64,000 nucleotides of DNA from Thalassia testudinum (Eukaryota; Streptophyta; Magnoliopsida; Alismatales; Hydrocharitaceae). The translations under genes were made by a program, and so were the position numbers. Below the pieces are notes generated by a model. That model searched no databases and was not told the DNA's origin. It saw only the letters and a program-made list of their open reading frames with translations. The DNA is taken from contig JAZHRO010000013.1 of NCBI GenBank assembly GCA_037157565.1, positions 35,654,501 through 35,718,500 on the forward strand. Direction: 5' to 3'. Below, piece after piece: positions 34,829 through 45,877 of the stretch (the stretch's first letter is position 1; every line of letters starts with the position of its first letter).

Positions 34829-36606
34829 TGTTGAACGGATTTTGCGAACGCTACGCTAACGTGTACAGTTTTGGAAAACCTGCCGTTGTAGTTCGAAAGC
34901 GAAGAATTCGTGTTCAACAAATAAAATTTATACCGAAATTAAAATTTCGGGGCGAACACAGGGAGGCGGACGTTTGATTTAAAAACTACGCGTTTCTTTT
35001 TATTTGTTACAGAATAATTCAATTTAGAACTATCTAATTATTTACAATAAATAGAAGAGAGAGAGAGAGTAAGAGAGAAAGAGAATATTACACAGAGAAA
35101 TCAAAATGAGATGTAGAATAAACAAGGAATTTTTGCATTGAAGAGATTGTTCATTACAACTAGAAAGCATAAAACAATTACTCTAGAAAGCGATAAATTT
35201 ACTCTAGAAAGCATTAAAAGAATGGAGGGAGAAATGTCCTCCTCGACGGTTGCTTAGAGGACGAGTAGATTAATTTAGAAAGCAGTAAATCTATACTAGA
35301 AAGCGGTAAAAAGAATAGGGAGAGAGAAATCCTCCTCGACGGTTGCTTGGAGGACGAGCCGGACGGGACGACGCCTGGACGAAGGAGAACGAAGCGGGAC
35401 GAAGGAGGATGAAACAGAAGAACGGGAACGAAGCAGCACGCCGTCGTCGTCGCGGGATCCACTTCCGAAGGGGAACGAAAATTGGACTTTATCTTGCGAG
35501 AAGCATCCCGGGTGTGGGACAAGTTTCTCTTGAGCTTTGGAGGGGTAGAGAGGAGAAAGAAGGGATGAGAATTTCGTATGGAGGGGGTTTCCTTTTATAG
35601 TTGCAAGGAGTGGGGGCAAAATGGACATTACATCTTCAAAATAATAAATAAGGGGTCTTTAGTGACGGATAAATCCGTCACTAAAGCCCCGACGTGGCCG
35701 TCGCTGCCGCGCCCACGCGCGCCTCCTCGGCTGCCCACTCCTCAACGCTCGCGCACGTCCAGCGCTTTTCAGCCGTTCCATCGCGAGATCGGACGGCTTA
35801 AGATGCGTCCGCGCCCGCCCGTTGCGCGCCCCCGCGCGTCTGATTGCGAGTTCGATCGCGCGTCCAATCGCGCGTCGACGCTATCGGGCGCGCGCGGCCG
35901 TCCGATCTCCATCCGACGCTCCAATTGCTCGCGCCCGCCGCTCCTCGCCACGGCTCGAACCCACGCCTCGCGCTCGCGATAGCGCGCTCGACCGCTGCGC
36001 TATGGGGCGCGGATGGTCGAGCGGGCGTTTTTAAATGCGAGCGCCCACAGCCGTTGGATTAAGATCCAACGGCGGAGAGCGATTGGGCGCGGGGCTTTCA
36101 CAAGACGCAGGTGGCTGTTTGGGCGGCTGAGATGGCGCCACGTGACGCTATCTTGGCCGTCCATCTTCTGGAAGTTGTAGATGGTGCCACGGATGTCGGA
36201 TTGACTTGATTTTTGTGTCGTTGGGCTGCGATCGTCGATCCGAATTCATCCGTGCGGTCGGATTTATCATTTGAAGTGCGGATTTACACTATCCTGGCCC
36301 TTGATCTTCTAGGATTCCCGGGTCACTATCTGATGCTACGGATGCCTGATTAGGGCGATCTTGGAGTCGTTGAACTCCAATCGTCGCCCTGATCACATCC
36401 ATATGGTTGGATCTTTGATCCAAGGCCCCGATAAAATATTTGCCCTGTCCAAGCACATAAAAGGAGACAATTAACCTCCATTTTATTCAAACTATTCTAA
36501 ATGCAAGATGATGCATGTAATGTAATATTTATATCGTGAAATGCAATCCTATGCTTAAGAACATGCATAAATAGACATCTTAAGTAGTGTAAATGTGTTT
36601 ACATCA
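34829..36606 (-). mobile_element. 3' LTR of non-autonomous element A2
   Basis: It reads TGTTGAACGG to TTTACATCA on the plus strand. A2 is minus-oriented because the adjoining polypurine tract and ORF are on the minus strand. Compared with the 5' LTR (42241-43785) it differs at about 8 of 510 positions checked, so A2 is much younger than its host C2. It contains a TATA box (35591-35600), hairpins (35657-35686 and GCCGTTGGAT/ATCCAACGGC near 36051-36075), the tRNA-like segment (35952-36002) and an about 95-bp tandem duplication (35231-35420). The GC-rich ORFs at 35578-36062 are spurious. Confidence 0.93.
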
Positions 36607-38209
36607 TACCCCCATGCCTATCTTTTGCTAGTCCCTAGCAAAAACTATATGCTATTTATAAAAGAATTAGGTTAGATTATCTGGACTTGAGTTAATTTTC
36701 AATCATTAAGAAATTATCTACTTAAGAACTGAACCTTCAAAGACACATCAGTGCCCGGGTATCAGCTAAAATGCAGACCGCTTCAAGCCCTCGCCTTATT
36801 AAAAGAAAAATTTCTTTTTCTCTTTTCTAATTTTTTTTTTATTTTCAAATTTTGAGGGTTTAAGAGTGGCTTTTTACGACCATTCAACTCACCCAAGATT
36901 TGATGAGAACCCTAAGCTTTAAGCATCTTTTTGTGATATGTGATAGACTCGTTGACCGGCAATTAGGACGGACTTCGGATTTCTACGCCTCTAGGTGACC
37001 TCAAAAAGAATTCTACCTAAAGGTGTATCTTTACAACCGGTAGCTTTTTCCCTACTTTTATTTTTTTACGGGGTCAACACAAGGGTGAATCCAGTGTATA
37101 TCTCCCCGGTTTATTCTACTTCTCCGCTTCTTCCTAAGTGTTTTGGGAATTTTTAGTGCATTTTCTGAGTTAGGTTCTGGACAATCGGTTGATGAGCTGT
37201 TACCACCGACAACTTGCCAGCCATACTCGTGCAGGGAAGTGTGGCTTATTTCTTTTTATTCTTTTCTCCTTTTCTTTTTGATTTTTTTTTTAAAATAGGT
37301 GGCTTCCCTGGTCTAAGATTTACCTAAGGGCAGGAAAAAGAGAAAGGTCTAGTGACTGGGCTCTGGACAACCTACCTATGGGCTGTTACCCACGATAACT
37401 TGCCAGCCATATCACCCTAGAAGGTTCATTAGCTATCCAATTTCCGTAAAAATCGTCGAACAACGAGTCAGTGCAAAGAAAGTGTGTAGATGCTTAAGAC
37501 TCGAAATTCCCTCAAATCAGAGGGCGGGTTGATAAGTCGTGTACTTATCACCCAAACTTATTTATTCCAATTACGAAAGAATTAAGATGGCGAGGACTCG
37601 AAAGATAAATCCACATTTAGTGGATACACAGGCTGATTAAGTCCAAAGACTTGAAGGGTCTTTGTATTCAAATCATAATGTAGTATTTCCTAAGCTTGAA
37701 AATTTTCTTAAACCCAAATTCTCTTTCCTAATTCCGAATTTTTTTTTTATATAAAAGAAAATAAACAAATCTACGGAGCTGACGAATGAATTTAGAGATG
37801 AATATTCACCCCCCCATGCCTATCTAATGCAATGTCCTCATTGTATTAAAAATACATAAAACAGAGTGGAAAAGCGTAGAAAGCACCTGAATTGCGTGAA
37901 TATCAGGTCCGCTCCAAGATGAAAACGAAAAAGAACTGTACAAGTGTTGAGTTTAGTGCCTTCAGCTAGGCACACTATACAAAGAAAAGAAATGAAGAAG
38001 TCACAAGTGCAGGTCAGAATCAGAATGAACAGAAGAATCCTCTGACCTGTCAGCAAAGGTCCACAGATGTGGACCAGATTGTGGTGCAGACCCACACCCC
38101 ATAATCGAGAATATCTTAGGTTCTGGATAAAAATTACCCAAAACCTAAAATCAGAATGCAAGCGGGGTCGGGCCTGCGATTTATGAGGATGCAACCCAAG
38201 ACCAAAAAG
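36607..38209 (-). other. 3' untranslated region of A2
   Basis: On the minus strand it ends in AGGCATGGGGGTA touching the LTR, the same polypurine tract as family C. It also has a hairpin GTGCCT/AGGCAC (37956-37973) and a G-run preceded by a small hairpin (37809-37840), both placed as in family C after pol. The 118-codon ORF 37838-38194 starts 13 nt after the stop of the main ORF. It spans these motifs and has no recognisable domain, so I do not call it a gene. Confidence 0.7.
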
Positions 38210-39611
38210 TCAGGTTACAGAGAATTGAAGCTCAAAAGGATAATCGTTGAATGTGTGCTTAGGTTTGACATCCTCGAAACAAATGTCGTAAGGGTTCTGA
38301 TTTGATGGTTTCAGCTTAAAAGGAACCCTTCGACTCAATCTTCTATTTCCCTCAAAATTGACTTTCCAAATCAGAACTTCCCAGCTCCTATTCTCCTCAT
38401 TCAGCTTATCAAATTCCAGGACCTCTTGTATATTCATCACCTCGTCTGAAATCTCCAAGTCTAAATGATGTGGCAGAATCAAAATTGACTTGGGTCTAAT
38501 TATCTCAGAATTAGAATCATCAATAAGCTCAACAGGGTGTAACTGATAATCAGGGCATTGAATTGATTCCTCCAAAAAATGCGATTCTGGATCTGTAATG
38601 TGTGCCCTAATAAGATCAGTTTCCTTAGTTATTGGGCTATCAAATGATCTTTCAGATTCCTCAGGCCCAATCGTCTCACAGAAATCGTGTGTAGAAAACT
38701 CGCGTGAGACTTCGCAATTTAAATCTTCACCATTAGGATCCGTATCAATGTATGTCCCATAATCAGTTGTCACTTTGTGTTCCAAGGAGACATACGTTTC
38801 CTCGTAACCCGGCTTAGGGATCTTAGGCGAAGAAATCAGATCATCCTTAATTGGTTGTTTTAATTCAATCTGGTCAGCCTCGTAACCCGTGTCCCCCCCA
38901 ACAGGTGCCTGAGCGGGTTCTGTCATTGGCTTTCCTGAAGAGAGTTCATCCTGGGAATTATTCCAAGATTGAATCAAAGCAACCACGAATCTCATCCTCA
39001 ATTTCGCTATTTTCCCAAGTAGAAACTCACCCGGGTTCTTATCCTTAACATCCTGGAGCCAATTCAACAAAAACTTGTTTAAATCATCAATCATTTCAAT
39101 CAGGGGCTCCAATCTCTCAATGCAAGGTATTGGCTGAACTTCTAAAGATTGAATGATATTCCTCAAGTTAGCTAGAACCTTATCTTGAACCTGGTTAACC
39201 TGAACCAAATGAGTTGGTTCAGGGTCGGGCGGGTTTGGGCTCAATGCAGGGGAATTAACGAATTGAGATTCGTTATACCCTTCCTGATAATAGGTCATTT
39301 CAGATTGTTGAAAAGATGGTGATGACCTAAAGGCAGTGAAATCAAAGGATGGGTAAGGATCGGTGTATCCTTCTTGATTATAGATCGTATTATGCCGTTC
39401 ATGAAAGGAAGACGATCTATAATCGATGTAGCTCTGAGAAGGATAGAAATCAGAATCAAAGTGTTCAGGGTTAGACCCTAAACACGGGGGTCCGGAATTG
39501 TATCCCCAATCCGAATTATCCCAACTAACTGATGGTCGATTACAATACGAGTTGGGATAATCGTCATGTTGAGGATAACTTACAACAGGAGAGAAAGAGC
39601 GGGAATGCGTG
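38210..39611 (-). CDS. Unrecognised ORF of non-autonomous element A2 (5' end lost to B4)
   Basis: An open frame of about 465 element-derived codons. Residues before the serine-rich SRSFSP segment come from the inserted B4 LTR, so the true ATG is missing. By comparison with A1, only about ten residues are lost. Layout, numbered from the first ATG of the open frame: low-complexity Y/S/P/N-rich start (15-60), two units with core YPSxxY.D/AY/FRSS...Y.QEGY (64-94 and 96-124), a predicted helical domain (about 147-230, VNQVQDKVLANLRNIIQSL to LRMRFVVALIQSW), a long acidic segment (240-390) and a C-terminal part rich in aromatic and basic residues ending ELQFSVT. There is no zinc knuckle, protease, RT or integrase motif. 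The frame has stayed open for its whole length. The function is unknown. It could be a highly diverged gag-like or Ogre-style ORF1 protein, but nothing in the sequence proves that. Confidence 0.75.
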
Positions 39612-42199
39612 TGTAACGACCTGGTTCCCAAGCCCCTACGAGACACGAGAACCGAACCAACTCAACTAATCCCAAGACCTAGTCGTCCAACGAGGAAGTA
39701 ACCAAAAGAGCAGTAAAATAAACCACATTCAACATGAATATAACTAACAGTAAGAAAATACAGCAGTAAGGAAAGAAACTACTACAGTATATACCACCAC
39801 AACAGTAGAACAACATTCATAACTAAATATGAACTGCAGGTAAAGAAAAGTACAGCGGAAACAAGAACTACTCACTATAACGGAACAAAAAGAGGTACAA
39901 GAAACAGTGGTAACTCTACTGGACCCTACTCGGCCCAGCGTCCTCTGCAGCCGCTGACCCTGGCTGCTCAACACCTGGTCCTAAAAGGTAGCGAGTGTAA
40001 CACGTCAGCAAAACGCTGAGTAGAGTGGCAACTAAAACTAAAGAAATAGTAGAGTGTACAGTAGCTGTTAAGTTCTGTTACTTTCTTTATTTAAGTCTTT
40101 CAATTATCTCACGATTTATCTATTTCTCAGATCTTTCACTTGATCTCGAATGTTCCTCGTGGGAACGATCTTGATTGCAGTCTTTTCCGAACAGTAGAAA
40201 TAGCACGTGGTGCTCTCCTGGCCGGGAGAGTCCCCCGTGGTGATCCTACTCTCAGTCAACCACCCCAAGGTCACTGACAGACGTAACGGTGACTACGGCA
40301 CGCGCGGTAAACGCACGGGTAGCTAACCCGCACTGGCACGCGGTCAGTCGTTTCCGTTAACGGGTGCGCCCAAAGCACAGCACGGAACCAGTACAGGGCA
40401 GAGCCCTCTCAGTAACAGGGGTCCAACCCCTCCACAGTAACCAATAGGGGCCTTGCCCCTCCACAGTCCGCGCACCCTCGCCTGACTACCCTGGTTTGCC
40501 CAAGTGGGCCTAACAAGTCGGTGTAGGAGGCTAGCAGAACCCCGGGGCCCGTGGGGTAGCTAGTACCTCCCTACACTAGTAGCTCTCCTCGGTACTACGT
40601 ACACGAGGGCCAGCAAGTCGGTATAGAGTGGCCAGTCCTAACCCCGGGTCCCTGGGGCGGCTGGCTCCGCTCTGCACTAAACAGGGGGACAGTCGCTCTC
40701 CTTGGTACTCCGTACTCAAGGGCCAGCTCACTTCCCCAATTCTATTCCATTCACTTTCCAGGAGTTCTACTCCTACTTCCCCGCAGGTTTCCAGCTCAGA
40801 ACGTCTAAGTTTCACCTTCCAGTTTCACGTTATCACAATCCATGTTCTCAAACACGTTTATTTTTTCAACAGGCAGCTGTTAATTCAATTACAGGCAGCT
40901 ATTTGTTCCTTTCCATTTTTCCAAGACTGCAGTATTCATCTGTTCCACTAGTTTTCTCGTCCTAGGATTCATGCCGTATCCTAGAATCTATCATACAATC
41001 TAGTTTTCCAGCCCTAGGATTCATGCAACACCTAGGATCTATCATTCAATCTGTTTTTCATTCCTAGGATTCATGCAATGTCCTAGGTTCTATTTATGGT
41101 TTCATAATTTAACAGATTATACTTAAAGCCACTCTACCAGGTACGACGGGAGTAATGGGGGCGTGATCGGGAATCCCGCGTGCCTCCGCGACCCCCAAGA
41201 CTGCAACGGAACGAGGTCCTATCACAAGGATCAAACACAAGGAGTGTCTCAAAATAGTGTATAGCTACTGTAGACGGGTAGAGGATTTAATTCCGGAAAG
41301 AACGCAACTCGAAACGCGGAAAACGGAACACGAACGGACCCCCAACGGGTCGAAAATGACGACACTGTGCAAAAATCAGACGTCTGGAACTTCTTCCAGA
41401 CGTCTTAAAAAGTGGATCAGAGAATTACCTTGTTCTGCGTGGTTTCTCAGACGTCCAGAAGCCTGCGGGGACGTCTGGCCTAGTTCCCAGACGTCCGATG
41501 GTCACCCCAGACATCAGGAGGTCGCTCCCATCGTTTGGTACTACAGCCAGATGTCTGATTCGCGTTGGATGGCGAATCACCGAGCCTGCGCGCACCCAAC
41601 TCTCTCTCCCAGTACGGTCAGTCAACAGGAAGGAAGAAGACGGAAGAACTCACCTTTCAGACGTCTGGATGGTCTTCCAGACGTCGCCCCCGCCGTCTGG
41701 CTATCAGCCCAGACGCCTGATTCTGGAAATGTTTCTAGAATCAGGCCGCGACTCGCCCTCCGCTCGCGACGCCGCGCCTAGTCGCACCTCGTGCGCTTGC
41801 TGCTCGGACCGCAGCAGTCCCCCCCCGCGTTGCCCCGCGCCTGTTGCGCTCCCCGCCGGCCGGCCCTGGCAGCTCCGGCGAGCTCGCCCTCACGACTGAG
41901 CGCCGCTCTCGCACGCAGCACCTCCTCCGCGCTCACTGCGGCCGCTGCTGCCGTTGCAACCTCGCGCTCGCTCTCGCGCTCACTGGCTGAAGGAGAAGAG
42001 GAAGGAGGCGGTGGTGATGGAAGAGCGCGTGGCCTTTTAAGGCCGTGCGAGGAGGAGAGAGAAGGAGCGCGGCAGGGGAATCTGCAGCTGCAGAAGGAAT
42101 AAGCGAATATGTGGGTCTACGTGCTCAGGCGTGCAGACGACCCGCGTGTGTCAAAGATAACAGATTTCCAGATGTCTGGCAACAATCCCAGACGTCTTA
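39612..42199 (-). mobile_element. Solo LTR of family B (B4), truncated at the right end
   Basis: It starts TGTAACGACC inside the A2 ORF and is collinear with B1, including three 52-bp CCTAGG repeats (40960-41090) and the GACGTC array (41378-42197). It stops at CCAGACGTCTTA, about 25-45 bp short of the terminus seen in B1 and B3. No right-hand target duplicate is present because a deletion removed the end together with the A2 leader. Confidence 0.88.
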
Positions 42200-42240
42200 T
42201 AATTTTATTTGTTGAACACGAATTCCTCTGTTATCTTTGA
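42200..42240. other. Filler DNA at a deletion junction
   Basis: Two short inverted copies of nearby sequence fill the junction. 42199-42225 matches the complement of 34904-34931 in the A2 3' LTR with one base missing. 42228-42240 is the exact 13-bp complement of 42151-42163 in B4. Confidence 0.75.
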
Positions 42241-43785
42241 TAGAAGAGATATACACACAGAGAGAGAGTAAGAGAATATTACACAGAGAAATCAAAATGA
42301 GATGTAGAATAAACAAGGAATTTTTGCATTGAAGAGATTGTTCATTACAACTAGAAAGCATAAAACAATTACTCTAGAAAGCGATAAATTTACTCTAGAA
42401 AGCATTAAACGAATGGAGGGAGAAATGTCCTCCTCGACGGTTGCTTAGAGGACGAGTAGATTAATCTAGAAAGCAGTAAATCTATACTAGAAAGCGGTAA
42501 AAAGAATAGGGAGAGAGAAATCCTCCTCGACGATTGCTTGGAGGACGAGTCGGACGGGATGACGCCTGGACGAAGGAGAACGAAGCGGGACGAAGGAGGA
42601 TGAAACAGAAGAACGGGAACGAAGCAGCACGCCGTCGTCGTCGTGGGATCCACTTCCGAAGGGGAACGAAAATTGGACTTTATCTTGCGAGAAGCATCCC
42701 GGGTGTGGGACAAGCTTCTCTTGTGCTTTGGAGGGGTAGAGAGGAGAAAGAAGGGATGAGAATTTCGTATGGAGGGGGTTTCCTTTTATAGTTGCAAGGA
42801 GTGGGGGCAAAATGGACATTACATCTTCAAAATAATAAATAAGGGGTCTTTAGTGACGGATAAATCCGTCACTAAAGCCTCGACGTGGCCGTCGCCGCCG
42901 CGCCCACGCGCGCCTCCTCGGCTGCCCGCTCCTCAACCCTCGCACACGTCTAGCACTTTTCAGCCGTCCGATCGCGAGATCGGACGGCTTAAGATGCGTC
43001 CGCGCCCGCGCGCTGCGCGCCCCCCGCGCGTCTGATTGTGCGTTCGATCGCGCGTCCAATCGCGCGTCAGCGCTATCGGGCGCGCGCGGCCGTCCGATCT
43101 CCATCCGACGCTCCAATTGCTCGCGCCCGCCGCTCCTAGCCACGGCTCGAACCCGCGCCTCGCGCTCGCGATAGCACGCTCGACCACTGCTCTATGGGGC
43201 ACGGATGGTCGAGCGGGCGTTTTTAAATGCGAGCGCCCACAACCGTTGGATTAAGATCCAACGGCGGAGAGCGATTGGGCGCGTGGCTTTCACAAGACAC
43301 AGGCGGCCGTTTGGGCGGCTTAGATGGCGCCACGTGGCGCTATCTTGGCCGTCCATCTTCTGGAAGTTGTAGATGGTGCCACGGATGTCGGATTGACTTG
43401 ATTTTTGTGTCGTTGGGGTGCGATTCATCCGTGCGGTTGGATTTATCATCTGAAGTGCGGATTTACACCATCCTGGCCCTTGATCTTCTAGGGTTCCCAG
43501 GTCACTATCTGATGCTACGAATGCCTGATTAGGGCGATCTTAGAGTCGTTGAACTCCAATCGTCGTCCTGCTCACATCCATACGGTTGGATCTTTGATCC
43601 GAGGCCTCGATAAAATATTGGCCCTGTCTAAGCACATAAAAGGAGACAATTAACCTCTATTTTATTCAAACTATTCTAAATGCAAGATGATGCATGTAAT
43701 GCAATATTTATATCGTGAAATGCAATCCTATGCTTAAGAACATGCATAAATAGACATCTTAAGTAGTGTAAATGTGTTTACATCA
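42241..43785 (-). mobile_element. 5' LTR of element A2, missing its inner end
   Basis: Collinear with 35052-36606. It ends TTTACATCA at 43785, followed by GAAGC, the target duplicate of 34824-34828. About 223 bp of the LTR 3' end, the primer site, the whole leader and the ORF start are deleted at 42200-42240. The ORFs at 42405-43532 are frames of LTR sequence. Confidence 0.93.
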
Positions 43786-45517
43786 GAAGCTAACAAAAGC
43801 TCCTACATAACTAACTGGAGGTCCTAATTCCATAAATAATCATTCTGAGATAAAAGTAAGAAATATGGGGTAAAACTGTAATTTTACCATTGCAGTACAA
43901 CAACGGATTTTCTCATGGTTAAACACAGGTCAAATGGTCTTAATAAGATAAAAAGTGGGTTGGTTCAAACAGAAAAGGGTTCATGTGAATTCTAGGAATT
44001 AAATGCTTCTTGTAACCCTAAAATAGACCTACTTGATTTAACAAGGTTTTGGTTAGGATAAAATTTACCTAAACCCTCTAAAAATCATAGAAAAATATTT
44101 TCTAATGTTTAGAACCTTCAATTTGACCCTTGGAACCTATTTTGACCTAAAATGGGGTCTCAGACAAATATTTACCCTAAATTAGGTTTTTGCATAAATT
44201 ACCCCGTCAAACATGGTCAAACCTAAAATATAACTTCACCATTGGATTTCTTAGGTCTAAATTAGGTTTGTACCAAAATTTGGACCTAAGGGAAATTCAT
44301 CTTGACCCACTTTACAGATAGGTTCAGCCTATCTTTTGAAAATCTCTGTAGAAATCCCCCTAGCTTCTTCTTCGTTCTTTGCAATTAGGTCCCTCCACCA
44401 TTATAGCAGAGGAAATCCTACTCTGGTGAGATCTTAAAGGCAAGAACTCTCTGATCTCTCAGAGAATCCCCTTCAAAATTGAAAGGGAGATTCTCTGAGA
44501 AATCTCCTCCAGTATGAACCCAATTTGAGGCTCTATTTGGTACCCAATCTCATGCGAATGCATGAGAGATTCGGGTCTCCTTCAAGTTGCCTTCTCTGAT
44601 GAGCTTGCCGTGCTTGGAAGCTTGGCTTCCAAGCACAAGTCCATCCTCCAGGGCCTATATAAGCAGACCCAAGTCACCCCGCACCTCCTACGCTTGAAAT
44701 TGGCCGGGAAATCCCTCAAATTTGTCTCTTCCTCCTCCGACCAGTGGCTTAACAAGCTCCGACGACCTCCCTCTCTTTCCCACGTCGCCTAGCCACAATA
44801 CCAGTGGCAGGTTTCTCTTCCTCTTGCTCGTCCGCATCGCACCGCACCCGCCGATGCCTCTGCAGCCCCTTCATCCTTGCCGTCCTCCCCCACTGAGCGC
44901 TTTCGTCTCCGGTGATGGCAATACGAGCCGGCCGCCATCCCTGCCTCCCCCTTCGTCTCTTTACACCCAGATAAGTCCTCCCTTTTACTCTTTTTCCCCT
45001 CTTTATCTCTCAAAAACACCCTTCAACGCAGTCCACCACCATCATCCCTTCCACCTTCGGCCAGACCTCCGACGAGGCATCCCGGTCGCTCCGCACCTCC
45101 ATTTGCCTCGCCAACCACCCCATAAGCACCGCAACACTTCACTGAACATAAACCATCACTCCATACACGCCATCACTCACCCACAAGGGCCCTTGAACTC
45201 ACCCACTCTTACGAACATAGGGTGCCCTAGGCACGCGCACTTCGGTAGCCCCATGCCACGTCGACCCCCGCAGTACACTCGCCGTGCCTCGTCAAAGCCT
45301 CCTGAGCTTTTTGACGTGGCCACGAGGTCGTTTATGTGATTACAGGTTCGAAGGGTCACCTCCATTGACGCAAGCGAGAAACTTGCTCATGAGCTCTCTC
45401 CAGGTCTGCCCGCTCCAGGCCAATAGTCCCATGTTGCGCGGAATTCTCTCGCGCATACCTCCAGGCAGCCAATTGGCACTGAAGGTCGAAGCATCAGTTG
45501 CAATCAAGCGAAGTTCC
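43786..45517 (+). mobile_element. C2 3' LTR, part 2
   Basis: It resumes the LTR after A2 with the duplicated GAAGC and continues to GTTCC (45513-45517). A TATA box ctatataagc lies at 44655-44664, with the three U3 hairpins upstream of it. Confidence 0.93.
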
Positions 45518-45819
45518 TGTTGGGAGAAATCGTAGCTCGCGTTTTTGATAAAAGCGTCATAGTATAGTTGTGAAATACGATCCAACAAAGATGTTGTTTT
45601 GTAAAAATAACGAGACTTTGAGTCCCGGTCGTTCGTCTCTGGGAGGTGTTGCTTTTACTTTTGAAATCGATCTTACTCTACTTTGTTTTGAATCGCATGC
45701 CGGTTCGTGATTATTACGTAGTTAAGTATGACATGCTTAGTTGCGAGAATATTAGGAGTTAGAAACAGGCAACTTAAATCACACAAATATAATAATCATT
45801 CAGCTCGTGGTGATTTCAA

Positions 45820-45877
<58 letters not shown>

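Noticed and set aside
35941..36010. A true tRNA gene in the A LTR
   Set aside because: A and B boxes are recognisable, but I see no complete acceptor stem or cloverleaf. Annotated only as tRNA-like.
35578..36062. Arginine-rich ORFs with CpG-rich coding-like composition
   Set aside because: Short GC-rich palindromes of the A LTR. The same frames recur in the other A2 LTR only because the DNA is nearly identical.
37838..38194. 118-codon ORF right after the A2 main ORF, with hydrophobic stretches that might suggest an env-like protein
   Set aside because: It spans a hairpin and a G-run conserved in noncoding regions of other elements, and has no signal or domain I can support.
45826..45875. 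(TA)n run as a possible matrix attachment or replication signal
   Set aside because: A simple microsatellite in a solo LTR, with nothing else supporting a function.
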